Source of the DNA: Bariatricus massiliensis
GTDB taxonomy: Bacteria; Bacillota; Clostridia; Lachnospirales; Lachnospiraceae
Reading direction: 5' to 3'
DNA: 64,000 nucleotides
NCBI RefSeq assembly: GCF_900086725.1
Contig: NZ_LT574838.1
Location: 746,986-810,985 of the forward strand
In this document: positions 26,106-35,727 of the stretch, piece by piece
Position numbering within the stretch: position 1 is the stretch's first letter
Layout of the letters: the number at the start of each line of letters is the position of its first letter
The notes under the pieces: model-generated
What the model was told of the DNA's origin: nothing
The model's database searches: none
The model's input: only the letters and a program-made list of their open reading frames with translations
Position numbers and translations under genes: made by a program

Positions 26106-27524
26106 CTATCCTTTTTTACGAAATCCTGAAATATATTTTGTAATATAACTTCTAAAAGCCCACAAGAAACTAATAAATCCAATAACAATTATTGCATATC
26201 TCACACGCATATACTTATATGTGGCAATAAGAATTGCTACAGCAATTCCTGTAACCAAAAGTGCACCAAACATAAATAAATCATTGTAAATCTCTACTTT
26301 CAATACTTTAGTTGTAATAAAATAATGCAAAAAAAGTAACATAATATAACTACACAAAGTTGTGTACGCTGCAGCGGTAAATCCGTATATCGGTATAAAT
26401 ATAGCATTTAGTATAATATTCATAACAGCCGCAAGAACAGTTCCGTATGATGTATATTTTGTTTTCTTAAGGTGCATTTCAACATTTACATAGTGTGTAT
26501 ATACATATTGGCACAATACACCCATTACAATAGGCGCAACGCAATATACACCCGAAGCGTATTTTACTCCGCCCAAGATTGCTATGGCTTCTGGTGCTAA
26601 TGCCACACAAGCTAATGAGACATAGCACCCTAAAATAATTACCCACTTTACATTCCTTCTTATCTCCTCGTACTTTTTTGCATAGAACGTATCATGAAAC
26701 CAAGGAAGCCATCCATCAGCAACGGCATTAGTAATTATGGAAATCATCACCCCATAATTATACACAAGACTGTATATACCGGCATCTGATGAACCACAAA
26801 TTTTGGTGATAAATATCCTATCCGATTGAGCAAGTATATTCAGAGATACCGTGTGAATTATAAGTGGACCAGACAGTCTTGCACCATATTTCCAGTATTC
26901 CTTATTTACATGAAGATTTCCTCGTTTTAAAGATAATATCCAAAACACCGAAGAAAGAATAACAGTAGGGATAACAATTCCGATCATTCGATATGTAGCC
27001 ATATCCCCATCAAAAGTAAACATCAAAATCAGCGATAGTATAACGGTTGACAATGCTATATACCAAGCTATAGCTATGTTTTCTTTATATTTATACCGGT
27101 AACGACATCCATTTTGATAAAAATTAATCGCTGGTGTAAAAAAAAGATATAAGATTAGAAATACAACCCCAATAACACTTATTTCCAGAAAATTAGAAAT
27201 TGATTCTACAAAAAACAAAGTGATTATACTCAAAATTCCAGTAACAAGAGCTGATAAAAGCTGCATTGAACCAATATAATCATCTAATTTATCCGGATAA
27301 TCCAGTTTTGCTCTCCCTATACTATAGGTTAAATTAAGGGTACAGAACGTCAGTAAAATGGAATACCATGAAGTAAAATTTGAAACTTGACCGTATTCCG
27401 ATGTGGACATGATTCTTGCAAAAATTGGAGTTGTGATGATTGAAATAGCCTTTACCATAACAGAAGAAACCACATACCAAACACCAGCCTTCAGAGCTGT
27501 CCCCTTGCTCGTATCCTCACTCAA
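26106..27524 (-). CDS. wzx: Wzx-type polysaccharide flippase (cassette B)
   Basis: The 472-residue protein has about 12-14 transmembrane segments and the start pattern GTALKAGVWYVVSSVMVKAISIITTPIFARIM of the polysaccharide transport family. It would flip the lipid-linked repeat unit to the outer face. The start is TTG at 27524, two bases after the neuA stop, with GGAGG inside the end of neuA, so translation is probably coupled. It is the last intact gene of cassette B. Confidence 0.92.
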   Translation of the reverse strand: MSEDTSKGTALKAGVWYVVSSVMVKAISIITTPIFARIMSTSEYGQVSNFTSWYSILLTFCTLNLTYSIGRAKLDYPDKLDDYIGSMQLLSALVTGILSIITLFFVESISNFLEISVIGVVFLILYLFFTPAINFYQNGCRYRYKYKENIAIAWYIALSTVILSLILMFTFDGDMATYRMIGIVIPTVILSSVFWILSLKRGNLHVNKEYWKYGARLSGPLIIHTVSLNILAQSDRIFITKICGSSDAGIYSLVYNYGVMISIITNAVADGWLPWFHDTFYAKKYEEIRRNVKWVIILGCYVSLACVALAPEAIAILGGVKYASGVYCVAPIVMGVLCQYVYTHYVNVEMHLKKTKYTSYGTVLAAVMNIILNAIFIPIYGFTAAAYTTLCSYIMLLFLHYFITTKVLKVEIYNDLFMFGALLVTGIAVAILIATYKYMRVRYAIIVIGFISFLWAFRSYITKYISGFRKKG

Positions 27525-27526
27525 TT

Positions 27527-28726
27527 CTACTTCGACGCCTCCTGCAAAATCTTTTCTACAACCTCTCTAATAACTCCTCTCCCTCCCTTAGCTTTGGTTA
27601 CATAATCCGCAGCTGCTTTCACTTGCGGCATTGCATCGGCAGGCGCACATCCTAAACCAACCATTTTAATTGTATCCAAGTCATTTATATCGTCCCCCAT
27701 ATAAGCGACATTCTCTAGTTCAACATGAAACTGTTCACAGAGTCTCTTTACAGCGTACACCTTATCCTTACACCCCGCTTCAAATATATCCAATTTCAGT
27801 TTCTCTGCCCGCCGCCTATTAAGGTCAACAGATTCTGATGTAACAATTCCAGTAATGATGCCTTTTCCATGAAGTAACGCAAATCCCATACCATCTCTGG
27901 TATTGAATTTCTTTAACTCATCTCCATGCTCGGAGTAGTACATTCCTCCATCAGTTAGACACCCATCGCAATCCGTAAGGAACATCTTGATTTCAGGAAC
28001 ATCTTTCTTTTCTTCAGCAATTATCTTCTCTTCAACCAAACCATTCTTCTGCATCAACGCTTCAATAATGATCCAGTCACTTGGCTCATCGATTTCAAAT
28101 GCACTGTCCTCGCACATCTCATAAGCCTTAATGTTGCCAGATACACGGTTCTGATATTTAAGCACATCAAACTTTGAGGAGATATAAAACGCACCGTTCT
28201 CCATCATATACCCGTCAAACTCTTGCCGGCGAGGACGATGGAATACATCGTAATTACTTGGGGAGACATTTCCCTTCTCATCCTTATCCCATAGGAATCT
28301 ATACTGGCGAACGACCGAGAGTACAGAATCCGTCCCCTCGGTGTTGAACAGTTCAAATCCACTATCAAGATCGGCAGCGGTCAACATAGGGGAGGTAGCC
28401 TGAACAAGTATGACATTGTCAAACTCATAATTAGCTGCAAACTCAAGCATAGCAAATTCTGTGGAGGCTGTGTCTGATGCCGACTCCGCACTTCTTCCAA
28501 TTACCTGTGCCTTAGAGAAAATTTCTGCCTCATCGCCGCACTTGAACGTTTCCACCGTTTCCTTAATCTTATCACTGTCCGTGGCAATATACACAACATC
28601 TATATACTTACATTGGCATGCAGCCTTTACAGTCCAATAAACAAGCGGCTTACCACAAATAGGCTTTATGTTTTTCAGAGGTATTGATTTACTTCCGCCC
28701 CTTACCGGAATAAATGCTACATTCAT
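27527..28726 (-). CDS. neuA: Fused CMP-nonulosonate cytidylyltransferase and KdsC-type HAD phosphatase
   Basis: The 399-residue protein has two domains. Residues 1-225 form a CMP-sialic/Kdn acid synthetase, with P-loop-like PVRGGSKSIPLKNIKPICGKPL and VQATSPML. Residues about 240-399 form a KdsC/YrbI HAD phosphatase, with the DxD motif in LTDCDGCLTDGG, then TSES and GDDINDLD. The second domain dephosphorylates a 2-keto-3-deoxy acid phosphate and the first activates the free acid with CTP. The fusion implies that the synthase makes a phosphorylated nonulosonate. GGAGG precedes the start. NeuB is encoded 2.4 kb upstream in the same operon. Confidence 0.93.
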   Translation of the reverse strand: MNVAFIPVRGGSKSIPLKNIKPICGKPLVYWTVKAACQCKYIDVVYIATDSDKIKETVETFKCGDEAEIFSKAQVIGRSAESASDTASTEFAMLEFAANYEFDNVILVQATSPMLTAADLDSGFELFNTEGTDSVLSVVRQYRFLWDKDEKGNVSPSNYDVFHRPRRQEFDGYMMENGAFYISSKFDVLKYQNRVSGNIKAYEMCEDSAFEIDEPSDWIIIEALMQKNGLVEEKIIAEEKKDVPEIKMFLTDCDGCLTDGGMYYSEHGDELKKFNTRDGMGFALLHGKGIITGIVTSESVDLNRRRAEKLKLDIFEAGCKDKVYAVKRLCEQFHVELENVAYMGDDINDLDTIKMVGLGCAPADAMPQVKAAADYVTKAKGGRGVIREVVEKILQEASK

Positions 28727-28743
28727 ATGGCACCTCCACTAAA

Positions 28744-29751
28744 TTACTCATTTAAATTGAAAACTTTATAAAATCTTGACATCACAACGTCATATACCTT
28801 CTTCAGCCTTTCATTCGACAGTAACTCTGTAATAACTACTGCACCCAAAACAGCAACAAAACAAAACTGTGTATTCCATATCACATTCATTTTTTCAAGC
28901 ACTACCTTCAAAACATCTACAACAAATGGATGAATCAGATATACCAGCAAAGAATTTCTTCCCCACCTTGTCAAAAACATCCTCTTGTTTGGAACAAGTA
29001 CTGCGAGTCCTGAAAATATACCCATCGTAAAAAACATAAAGACATACTTGAGCAGACACTCCATTGCAGTAATAGGATAGTCATGTGAAGCCCATGTAAT
29101 ATCTGTTATATTATTTTTCAGTAAGAGCAACTCACCAAATACGCATACGCTCATCATGATTATCGCAGTGCTCTTTTTTACACGAATTTTACCCACAAAT
29201 TCATTTGAACAGCTTCTTCCCAAATAGAAAATCGGATACAACAATGCAACTCTTCCAAGTGATAGCACCAGCCACATATTCTTTCCGATAAACGGTGAAA
29301 AGATTGTCAATCCAACGCTAATTGGCAGGAAAACCTTATCAAAAACTGGAATAAAAGCAATAATCCTCATTATACCTAAGCATAAAATGTACCAGTACAC
29401 ATAAGTCGGAATCAAAACATTCAACGCAACCACTGAAACAGTTCTGCGAATTAACGAATATACTACCCACAGCAAATTAAAAATAAGATATGGTAGGATA
29501 TAATTTCGCAATATCTTCTTCCATGTCCACTTTTTCTTGCTCAGATACCCGGAAATTAAAATAAACATCGGCATGTGAACGCTGTAAATCAAATAATGCA
29601 GCATTCCGTATATATTAAGCTCCTTCGATGACTTGCCACCAATCAAGTGACCAAAAACAACTGCCAGAATCAAAATGCCCTTAATATTATCTAACCATAT
29701 AATTCTGCTCTGCTCTACTCTGCTCTTAAAGCTTGTCCCAAATTCTCTCAT
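28744..29751 (-). CDS. Acyltransferase-3 family membrane protein
   Basis: The 335-residue protein has about 10 transmembrane helices and the family start RIIWLDNIKGILILAVVFGHL, including the conserved His used in acyl transfer. Such proteins O-acetylate surface sugars with acetyl-CoA. It sits between the pyruvyl transferase and neuA genes and would decorate the cassette B repeat unit. A second family member occurs at 33474-34496. Confidence 0.9.
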   Translation of the reverse strand: MREFGTSFKSRVEQSRIIWLDNIKGILILAVVFGHLIGGKSSKELNIYGMLHYLIYSVHMPMFILISGYLSKKKWTWKKILRNYILPYLIFNLLWVVYSLIRRTVSVVALNVLIPTYVYWYILCLGIMRIIAFIPVFDKVFLPISVGLTIFSPFIGKNMWLVLSLGRVALLYPIFYLGRSCSNEFVGKIRVKKSTAIIMMSVCVFGELLLLKNNITDITWASHDYPITAMECLLKYVFMFFTMGIFSGLAVLVPNKRMFLTRWGRNSLLVYLIHPFVVDVLKVVLEKMNVIWNTQFCFVAVLGAVVITELLSNERLKKVYDVVMSRFYKVFNLNE

Positions 29752-29861
29752 ACATTGTCAACTCTTTTTTGTTCTTCTATAATCTGGACGTCTTTTAAAA
29801 AATGCCAACGTCCTTACCTCACGCCTCTATTTTTATGTCAAACTCAGAATGCTAATCCCAT

Positions 29862-31037
29862 TTAAATTATCATCTGAATCTTTGACCAGTTCACCTTAGA
29901 AATTTCCCACAATCGATTCTGTGTCTCCATTAGACGCAGACGTGTTCTTTCCGCTTCTTGAATCTGTGTGATCTCAAATGCCGCTACAATTCTCTCAGTA
30001 ATTTTTCCATCAGGATCAGTAAGACTGATATACCAATCTGTTGCTTCAATATCTTCCAAAAACCATTTCATTTTATCATGCGTTCCCAAAGAAAGAATAC
30101 CGCAATTTAAGCCAAATGGTATCATTTGAGCATGTCCACGCATTCCAATCACGCAATGCATAGCATTATAGAACTCATATACCTTCATCGGAAATGCATG
30201 CGTAAGATCACAAACAGAATAATGGACCCCCTCTGAATCCATGTAAGGCACAATTTCATTATCGGATGTCGCATGAAGGACAATCACAATTTCATACCCC
30301 TTATTCTCAATGTCTTTTGCAGCTCTTGCCACTTCTGTACAGATTGTTCTCTTTTTATCACCAAATCTACGTTCACTTCGGTCAAACGCCATATTTATGG
30401 CCACTTTATTTGATATCTTCTTCGGTTTAATCTCATTTCCATAAATTCTACGTATTAGAGTGGTCGTGCATGGCTGATACACCACCTTTTCTTTTAATTC
30501 TTCAGGCAGTAAATTCTTAACTGCATTCACAGATCCCATATTTCGTAAGCCGATAAACCTAGCTTTCTCACACAAAGCAACTAAATTGTCAATAAATAAT
30601 TCACTAGGTTCCTGCCCTTTAAAATAATTGTATCCCACAGAATATAGTAAAACAGGCACAGTAATGTTCTGGAGTTGTTCTTTGCATATTGACCACTGCC
30701 AACCACTAATCCTGTTTTCATTGGTGTCTGGAAGAAACAATCCACCACCACCAATAATCAATGCGTTTGACTTATTGATTCTCTGAATAGTCTTCTCAGT
30801 CACAGGTTTGTTGATTAAGATAATATTCCAGCCAGTGCGCATATATTTGTTAAAATAGCGTCGAACACATTGTGATAATACGGTATCTCCAACATTTCCT
30901 ACATATGGATAAGTAACATGACTAAGTCTCGGAGATACTCCCGTATACGATTCCTTCTGTACATATACCTTCCCACAAGCTTTGATTGTCATTCGTTTTA
31001 TCTTATTATATATCTTTCGAGGGGTAATTTTCCTCAT
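29862..31037 (-). CDS. Polysaccharide pyruvyl transferase family protein
   Basis: The 391-residue protein has the GT-B-like pyruvyl-transferase pattern. YVGNVGDTVLSQ near residue 45, ALIIGGGGLFLPD near 90, ATSDNEIVPYM near 255 and the C-terminal MRGHAQMIPFGLN are conserved family elements. It would add ketal-linked pyruvate from PEP to a sugar, giving negative charge. AGAGGAG precedes the start. The 110 bp before the next gene hold no further coding sequence. Confidence 0.9.
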   Translation of the reverse strand: MRKITPRKIYNKIKRMTIKACGKVYVQKESYTGVSPRLSHVTYPYVGNVGDTVLSQCVRRYFNKYMRTGWNIILINKPVTEKTIQRINKSNALIIGGGGLFLPDTNENRISGWQWSICKEQLQNITVPVLLYSVGYNYFKGQEPSELFIDNLVALCEKARFIGLRNMGSVNAVKNLLPEELKEKVVYQPCTTTLIRRIYGNEIKPKKISNKVAINMAFDRSERRFGDKKRTICTEVARAAKDIENKGYEIVIVLHATSDNEIVPYMDSEGVHYSVCDLTHAFPMKVYEFYNAMHCVIGMRGHAQMIPFGLNCGILSLGTHDKMKWFLEDIEATDWYISLTDPDGKITERIVAAFEITQIQEAERTRLRLMETQNRLWEISKVNWSKIQMII

Positions 31038-31166
31038 GTTAATCTCCTCTTATATATCATAGTCAAATTATACTATCATCCTAAATGATATCTCTTTAAA
31101 TTACTATACTCAAATACCGTAACTGGAATCAATTGAGATATCTATACGCCCATTATATGTACTACT

Positions 31167-32036
31167 TTATCGTTTTCTATACTTCAACTTATTTCGCTGA
31201 ACTTTCTCAATGGGCAGAATCTCTTCAGACTTATATCGAAGGGACTCATAAACAGCATTGAGATTTCTGACCAGCTTGCGGATTCCATCTGGCTCAAGAG
31301 AGGCCGCATGATCAGTCCCTTTCCATGTACGATCAATCGTATAATGGCGTTCAATTACACTGGCACCAAGCGTATATGCCGCCACATCCACAGCAATCCC
31401 CAAATGATGACCAGAAAATCCAATTGCCTTTACCCGATTTTCAAACTGCTCACGCATTCTGCAAATTTCAAGCAAACAAACATCCTTGAATGGAACCGGA
31501 TAACCAGAAGTACAGTTATACAACACGAGATCCTTTGCACGTCCATGTTTCTCAAATAACTGTACAATCTCTTCCTCTTCTTCATGTGTCGTCATTCCAA
31601 AGGAAAGCTGGACCTCTCCCTGATAGTTTTCGCAAAGCCACTCCAACATCTCAAAATGATTGTTACATGCAGAAGGAATCTTGATAAATTCAGGATTCAA
31701 AGATGCAATTTCCTTTGCACTCGTTATATCCCACACGGAAGTGGAATAAGTGATTCCTACCTCTTCGCACCATTTTTTTAACTGAGCGTGCTGCTCAACA
31801 GTAAATTCCAGATACTCTCTATGTGCACCATAGGTATCTCCATAAGAGTTGGCAGGGTTTGGATGAGGTGCATTATACTGTTCTTCAGTTAAAAGCTCTT
31901 TGGGACAACGTTTCTGAAATTTGATAGCATCTGCCTTGCAAAAATATGCAGCAGTATTGATCAAATCATGAGCTATTTCCATCTGCCCCATATGGTTACA
32001 ACCCGCTTCTGCGATAACGTACGGTTTCTTATACAT
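31167..32036 (-). CDS. neuB: NeuB-type nonulosonate synthase lacking the SAF domain
   Basis: The 289-residue protein has the full NeuB TIM barrel: VIAEAGCNHMGQMEIA, DAIKFQKR, YSTSVWD, FIKIPSACNN, TSGYPVPFKD, GFSGHHLGIAVDVAAYTLGASVIERHYTIDRTWKGTDHAASL. It condenses PEP with a mannose- or N-acetylmannosamine-type sugar. The C-terminal antifreeze-like (SAF) domain of classical NeuB is missing, and the protein ends at KYRKR just after the barrel. No UDP-GlcNAc 2-epimerase (NeuC) is in the window. With the phosphatase fused to NeuA, a 6-phosphate substrate giving a 9-phosphate product is likely. Confidence 0.92.
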   Translation of the reverse strand: MYKKPYVIAEAGCNHMGQMEIAHDLINTAAYFCKADAIKFQKRCPKELLTEEQYNAPHPNPANSYGDTYGAHREYLEFTVEQHAQLKKWCEEVGITYSTSVWDITSAKEIASLNPEFIKIPSACNNHFEMLEWLCENYQGEVQLSFGMTTHEEEEEIVQLFEKHGRAKDLVLYNCTSGYPVPFKDVCLLEICRMREQFENRVKAIGFSGHHLGIAVDVAAYTLGASVIERHYTIDRTWKGTDHAASLEPDGIRKLVRNLNAVYESLRYKSEEILPIEKVQRNKLKYRKR

Positions 32037-32205
32037 GTTTCATTCCTCCATATTCTTTATAATAATAAATCAATGATTAATACCTATCCGTACTGGCTGG
32101 ATAGATTACTGCGTTCTTCAACCTGAAATAGATTGACGTCTTGCCAAAATGCCTAAGGCTTCTAGCAATCGTTACACAAGATTCATTTTGTCAGCATACA
32201 TATGA

Positions 32206-33420
32206 TTAACACATCGATTCACTAAAATCACTTTGTTCTACTAAGTTACTTCTTGCCAAAATATCCGGCGCATAAAAGATTGTAAAATATATAATATATT
32301 GAAAATAATGATATATCCATCCTTCCGTCGTATACATGATGAGCATTGCAAAGAGCATGCCAACTATCACTTTAGTAATTTTCTCATCTTTTATTGACTT
32401 AATCTTTGCTCCACATGCTATTATGATGCCAATTAGACACATCAGCCCCAAATAACCTGACTGAAGTACCCATTCCAAAAAATAACCATGTGCAGAAATC
32501 GCATCCATGCCAGCCCATACTTTATAAATCGTTAATCGGCCCAATTCATTGATTCCGTACCCAATAAACCCGTTTTTAAGAATATCCTGAATAGCCATCG
32601 GCCAAACCAACGTTCTTCCCGATAGTGTCATATCCTTGCCCAAAACACCTTCAATAAAGAACGAGAATACATCAAAGATGTTGAATACTACTACGCTAAG
32701 GAAAATTACAATGTACAGTATGATGCTACGTTTATATGTAAAAAAATCAAAATCCAGCTTGTAAGCGACAACATTAAAAATCATAATCAGCATTCCGATA
32801 ACGCATGCGCCACTCCATGCAATAATAACGCTCAACACTGTTAGTGCCAAATACATAACACTCTTTTTATCAATGGTTTTCGTTTCGGCATAACGCGAAA
32901 GAAATGTTGTCAACAAAAATGGAATATATACATACCCTATTTCATTATCCGTTGCCCAAAAATTGTAGAAATTGCCACTTAGTTCGGCTGCTCCAAATAT
33001 CCCTCGAGCAAAAATCTGAAACAATAAGGTGATAACCAATACTGCACCATAAAACTTTTCTATAAATCTAATTACAAATATCGGGGTTTTTCTAAATCCT
33101 CTGTCTATATGCAAACAAAATGCAGACAAAGAAATACACAAATACACATTGTATAATTGCATAGCACCATTCATATAAGTAAAAATCATGACCAGCAAGC
33201 AAAATAGTGAAATAAGCTTAGCAATAATTGATACTTTTTTTATTTCCAACAAGTTTGTCAATATAATTACTACACTATTAATCAGTGTAATTCTCATGAA
33301 TAGGCCTAAGGAAATATTATTCTGAATTGCACTTAATTCAATAAATGGTAGAAATTGTATCAACCATATCAAATTAATTCGCTTAATAGACCATTTCAAG
33401 CTAACCTGTTTAGTGGACAT
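32206..33420 (-). CDS. wzy: Wzy-type repeat-unit polymerase (cassette B)
   Basis: The 404-residue, very hydrophobic protein has about 11 transmembrane helices and a larger outside loop near 265-310 containing LSGRTLVWPMAIQDIL, the O-antigen ligase/polymerase core pattern. It would polymerise flipped repeat units. It belongs to cassette B together with wzx at 26106-27524. The gene is strongly AT-rich. The 169 bp upstream of neuB (32037-32205) show no gene. Confidence 0.88.
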   Translation of the reverse strand: MSTKQVSLKWSIKRINLIWLIQFLPFIELSAIQNNISLGLFMRITLINSVVIILTNLLEIKKVSIIAKLISLFCLLVMIFTYMNGAMQLYNVYLCISLSAFCLHIDRGFRKTPIFVIRFIEKFYGAVLVITLLFQIFARGIFGAAELSGNFYNFWATDNEIGYVYIPFLLTTFLSRYAETKTIDKKSVMYLALTVLSVIIAWSGACVIGMLIMIFNVVAYKLDFDFFTYKRSIILYIVIFLSVVVFNIFDVFSFFIEGVLGKDMTLSGRTLVWPMAIQDILKNGFIGYGINELGRLTIYKVWAGMDAISAHGYFLEWVLQSGYLGLMCLIGIIIACGAKIKSIKDEKITKVIVGMLFAMLIMYTTEGWIYHYFQYIIYFTIFYAPDILARSNLVEQSDFSESMC

Positions 33421-33473
33421 TCTCTTTTCCCTTCCTTTATACTAACCTCTCCCTTAATTGACACATCCTTTTG

Positions 33474-34496
33474 TCAAACGGGTTTTGTCCTCTTACTTTG
33501 AAATACGCATTTACCATAATGTAAACATGTCGGCACAATGAGCGAAGCAACAACTCCTACAATCACAGAAATTTTCTCTCCCGTTATCCGATATGCTATT
33601 GTTGAAAGACCAACGCACAGGACCGGCTGATGAAGTATGTATATATCAAATGACCTACACCCAATAAAGGCTAAAACCTTATTCCACCATGTACCACACC
33701 TCTCACTAATTCCTGTTAAACCAATGATAATCGACCAAATCATTAGCACTTTTATTAATGCGTGTGCTCCAAAAAGTACATTGTGTTCGACTGTCGGTAT
33801 AAACAAAAGATCTACGGTTACATATGTTAGTCCCAACACCAACATTGTTGTCCTATGTCCTGTTTTCATCCTGCGAACAGCTTGCATATGCAGGCGCCCC
33901 ATTTCAAACCATATCCATAAACTGCAAATATCTTTTAATACATATAATGATCCAGAATTGAAAGCAGTACGGTATATATTTCTAATTATATAAACAAGTA
34001 CTGCCCCCCCTGTACTCAATAATCTACTATTCCTACTTAAAACGCCCGAAAGTACTTGGATGCAGAACAGAGCATATAAATACCATAAGTGAACAGAATA
34101 TGTACCATATCCCTTAAAAATTTTTAGACATTCTTCTACTACACTCATTGGCTTCAACCCTAGCTTTTGTACGAAAGGAGCATAACTCAGTAACAGCATC
34201 CCTCCATTATTTAAAATCGACCAAACAATATACGGACACATGAGCCTCTTGAATTTTTTTGTAACGAAGGTATTTAATGATTGTTTTTTCGTACTCTCAA
34301 ATTGTTCATATGCAGCTCCTGACAAATATATCATGAATGGCATATGAAAATAGTAAATAATGTTAAAGAGAAATAGTGAAACACTTCCTGTATTTCTAAT
34401 TGGTGTAATAATAGCATGTCCCAACACAACAAGGATGATTCCAATACCTTTCGCAGCATCCAACCACTCAATCCTTTTCTTCTCCATTTCCTTCAT
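33474..34496 (-). CDS. Acyltransferase-3 family membrane protein
   Basis: The 340-residue protein has about 10 transmembrane helices with the start RIEWLDAAKGIGIILVVLGHAII, typical of membrane O-acyltransferases acting on surface sugars. This is the second such gene in cassette B, so two different hydroxyls may be acylated. An in-frame ATG nine bases in is an alternative start. Confidence 0.9.
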   Translation of the reverse strand: MKEMEKKRIEWLDAAKGIGIILVVLGHAIITPIRNTGSVSLFLFNIIYYFHMPFMIYLSGAAYEQFESTKKQSLNTFVTKKFKRLMCPYIVWSILNNGGMLLLSYAPFVQKLGLKPMSVVEECLKIFKGYGTYSVHLWYLYALFCIQVLSGVLSRNSRLLSTGGAVLVYIIRNIYRTAFNSGSLYVLKDICSLWIWFEMGRLHMQAVRRMKTGHRTTMLVLGLTYVTVDLLFIPTVEHNVLFGAHALIKVLMIWSIIIGLTGISERCGTWWNKVLAFIGCRSFDIYILHQPVLCVGLSTIAYRITGEKISVIVGVVASLIVPTCLHYGKCVFQSKRTKPV

Positions 34497-34527
34497 TTCC
34501 CTCGTTTTCTCTATAACCAGACTGATA

Positions 34528-35670
34528 TCAGGTGCTTAGATATTCTTCAAACTCTTCCCATGTTTCGGGGATCAAAACATAATCATAAAACGTCTCTGCA
34601 AAGGCACGAAAATCATGCTGCATAGATCTACAAACATTGCTGCTATCAATAAACTTGATCATAGAAATTGTTTTGATTCCTTCAAATACATTTTCGCTGA
34701 CTAATGTTGTACTGGAAAAACCGATGATTGCTTTGGGTTTATTCTCAAGATTTGCAATCAACGCTTCCTGAGATATATCCTGACTCTGATCGACTATGCA
34801 TTTTAAATGATCATATCGACTGATTGTCTTTTCTCGTGGATGCAGCTTCAACACAGGCCGAATACTATGCTGATTACAAATATTCACTATATGCTCAATC
34901 ACTCTCAAATCTGCATCATCAAACACTTCCTTATTGTCATAAAACGGCTGCGTATTAATAACCACCGCACCATCAAAAATTGATTTTGTTGACTCTTCAA
35001 TCCAATTTGCTGAAGCCCGAATTGCCTTTGCATAAAAAGTACAAACCTGATTATTCTTTTCAAGTGTTATTTTGTTTTTTGAAAACAAACTGAAATACTC
35101 AAGTTCGTCTTTTGTTTTTAGATAACGAAGCATAAGTGGACCGTAAACAATGTCGCAAATGACTGCTTTCATTTTATCCTTTGTACTCTTTGTAACAGCT
35201 AAATGCTCCGATAACCAGTCCATAGGACTTCGCATATACATAGCCAAGCCCTCATCAAGAATAATGTTTTTAATTTTAATTTCAGGGATGAAATGCTTAA
35301 TCTTTTTTATTAATCGGCTGTCAGGAGCAGATTGTCGGAGTATATATAGTTGTCTGCATTTTCTTCTCATTTCTGATTTTGCAACCTGCATTTCAACAAT
35401 ATACTGTGTATCAATCCGGTCAAATTCAAAAAGCTGGACAAGAGCACTTTGAGAAATTGATGCAAAATGCTTTTCAGAAAGGATATAACCAGCCTGTGGG
35501 TGTTTTAGGATACCAATAAATCCTCGTACAGCTTTACCTTGATCAAGCAAATAATTAATATATGCAATTACTCCATGGGCAGCCCATGGGGTTAAAGGAA
35601 ACGCAATAAAATTTATATTTTCGTCTTTTTGTATTTTGTGAATCAATTCAAAGGTAGTTAATCTAACCAT
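34528..35670 (-). CDS. Sialyltransferase-like protein (polysialyltransferase/GT52-type motifs)
   Basis: The 380-residue protein carries the three short motifs shared by bacterial sialyltransferases of the GT38/GT52/GT80 group. These are an acidic DEG (139-141, in IILDEGLA), HP (277-278, in VLKLHPRE) and SS (319-320, in IIGFSSTT). No membrane helices are evident, so it would act at the cytoplasmic face. With NeuB and NeuA in the same operon, transfer of a CMP-nonulosonate to the growing repeat unit is the natural role. Linkage and acceptor are unknown. GGAG precedes the start. Confidence 0.75.
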   Translation of the reverse strand: MVRLTTFELIHKIQKDENINFIAFPLTPWAAHGVIAYINYLLDQGKAVRGFIGILKHPQAGYILSEKHFASISQSALVQLFEFDRIDTQYIVEMQVAKSEMRRKCRQLYILRQSAPDSRLIKKIKHFIPEIKIKNIILDEGLAMYMRSPMDWLSEHLAVTKSTKDKMKAVICDIVYGPLMLRYLKTKDELEYFSLFSKNKITLEKNNQVCTFYAKAIRASANWIEESTKSIFDGAVVINTQPFYDNKEVFDDADLRVIEHIVNICNQHSIRPVLKLHPREKTISRYDHLKCIVDQSQDISQEALIANLENKPKAIIGFSSTTLVSENVFEGIKTISMIKFIDSSNVCRSMQHDFRAFAETFYDYVLIPETWEEFEEYLST

Positions 35671-35727
35671 TAGCTATTCTCCACGTTTTTACTAATCCTT
35701 TGCTTACCTATCCTTAGCAGACAATTG

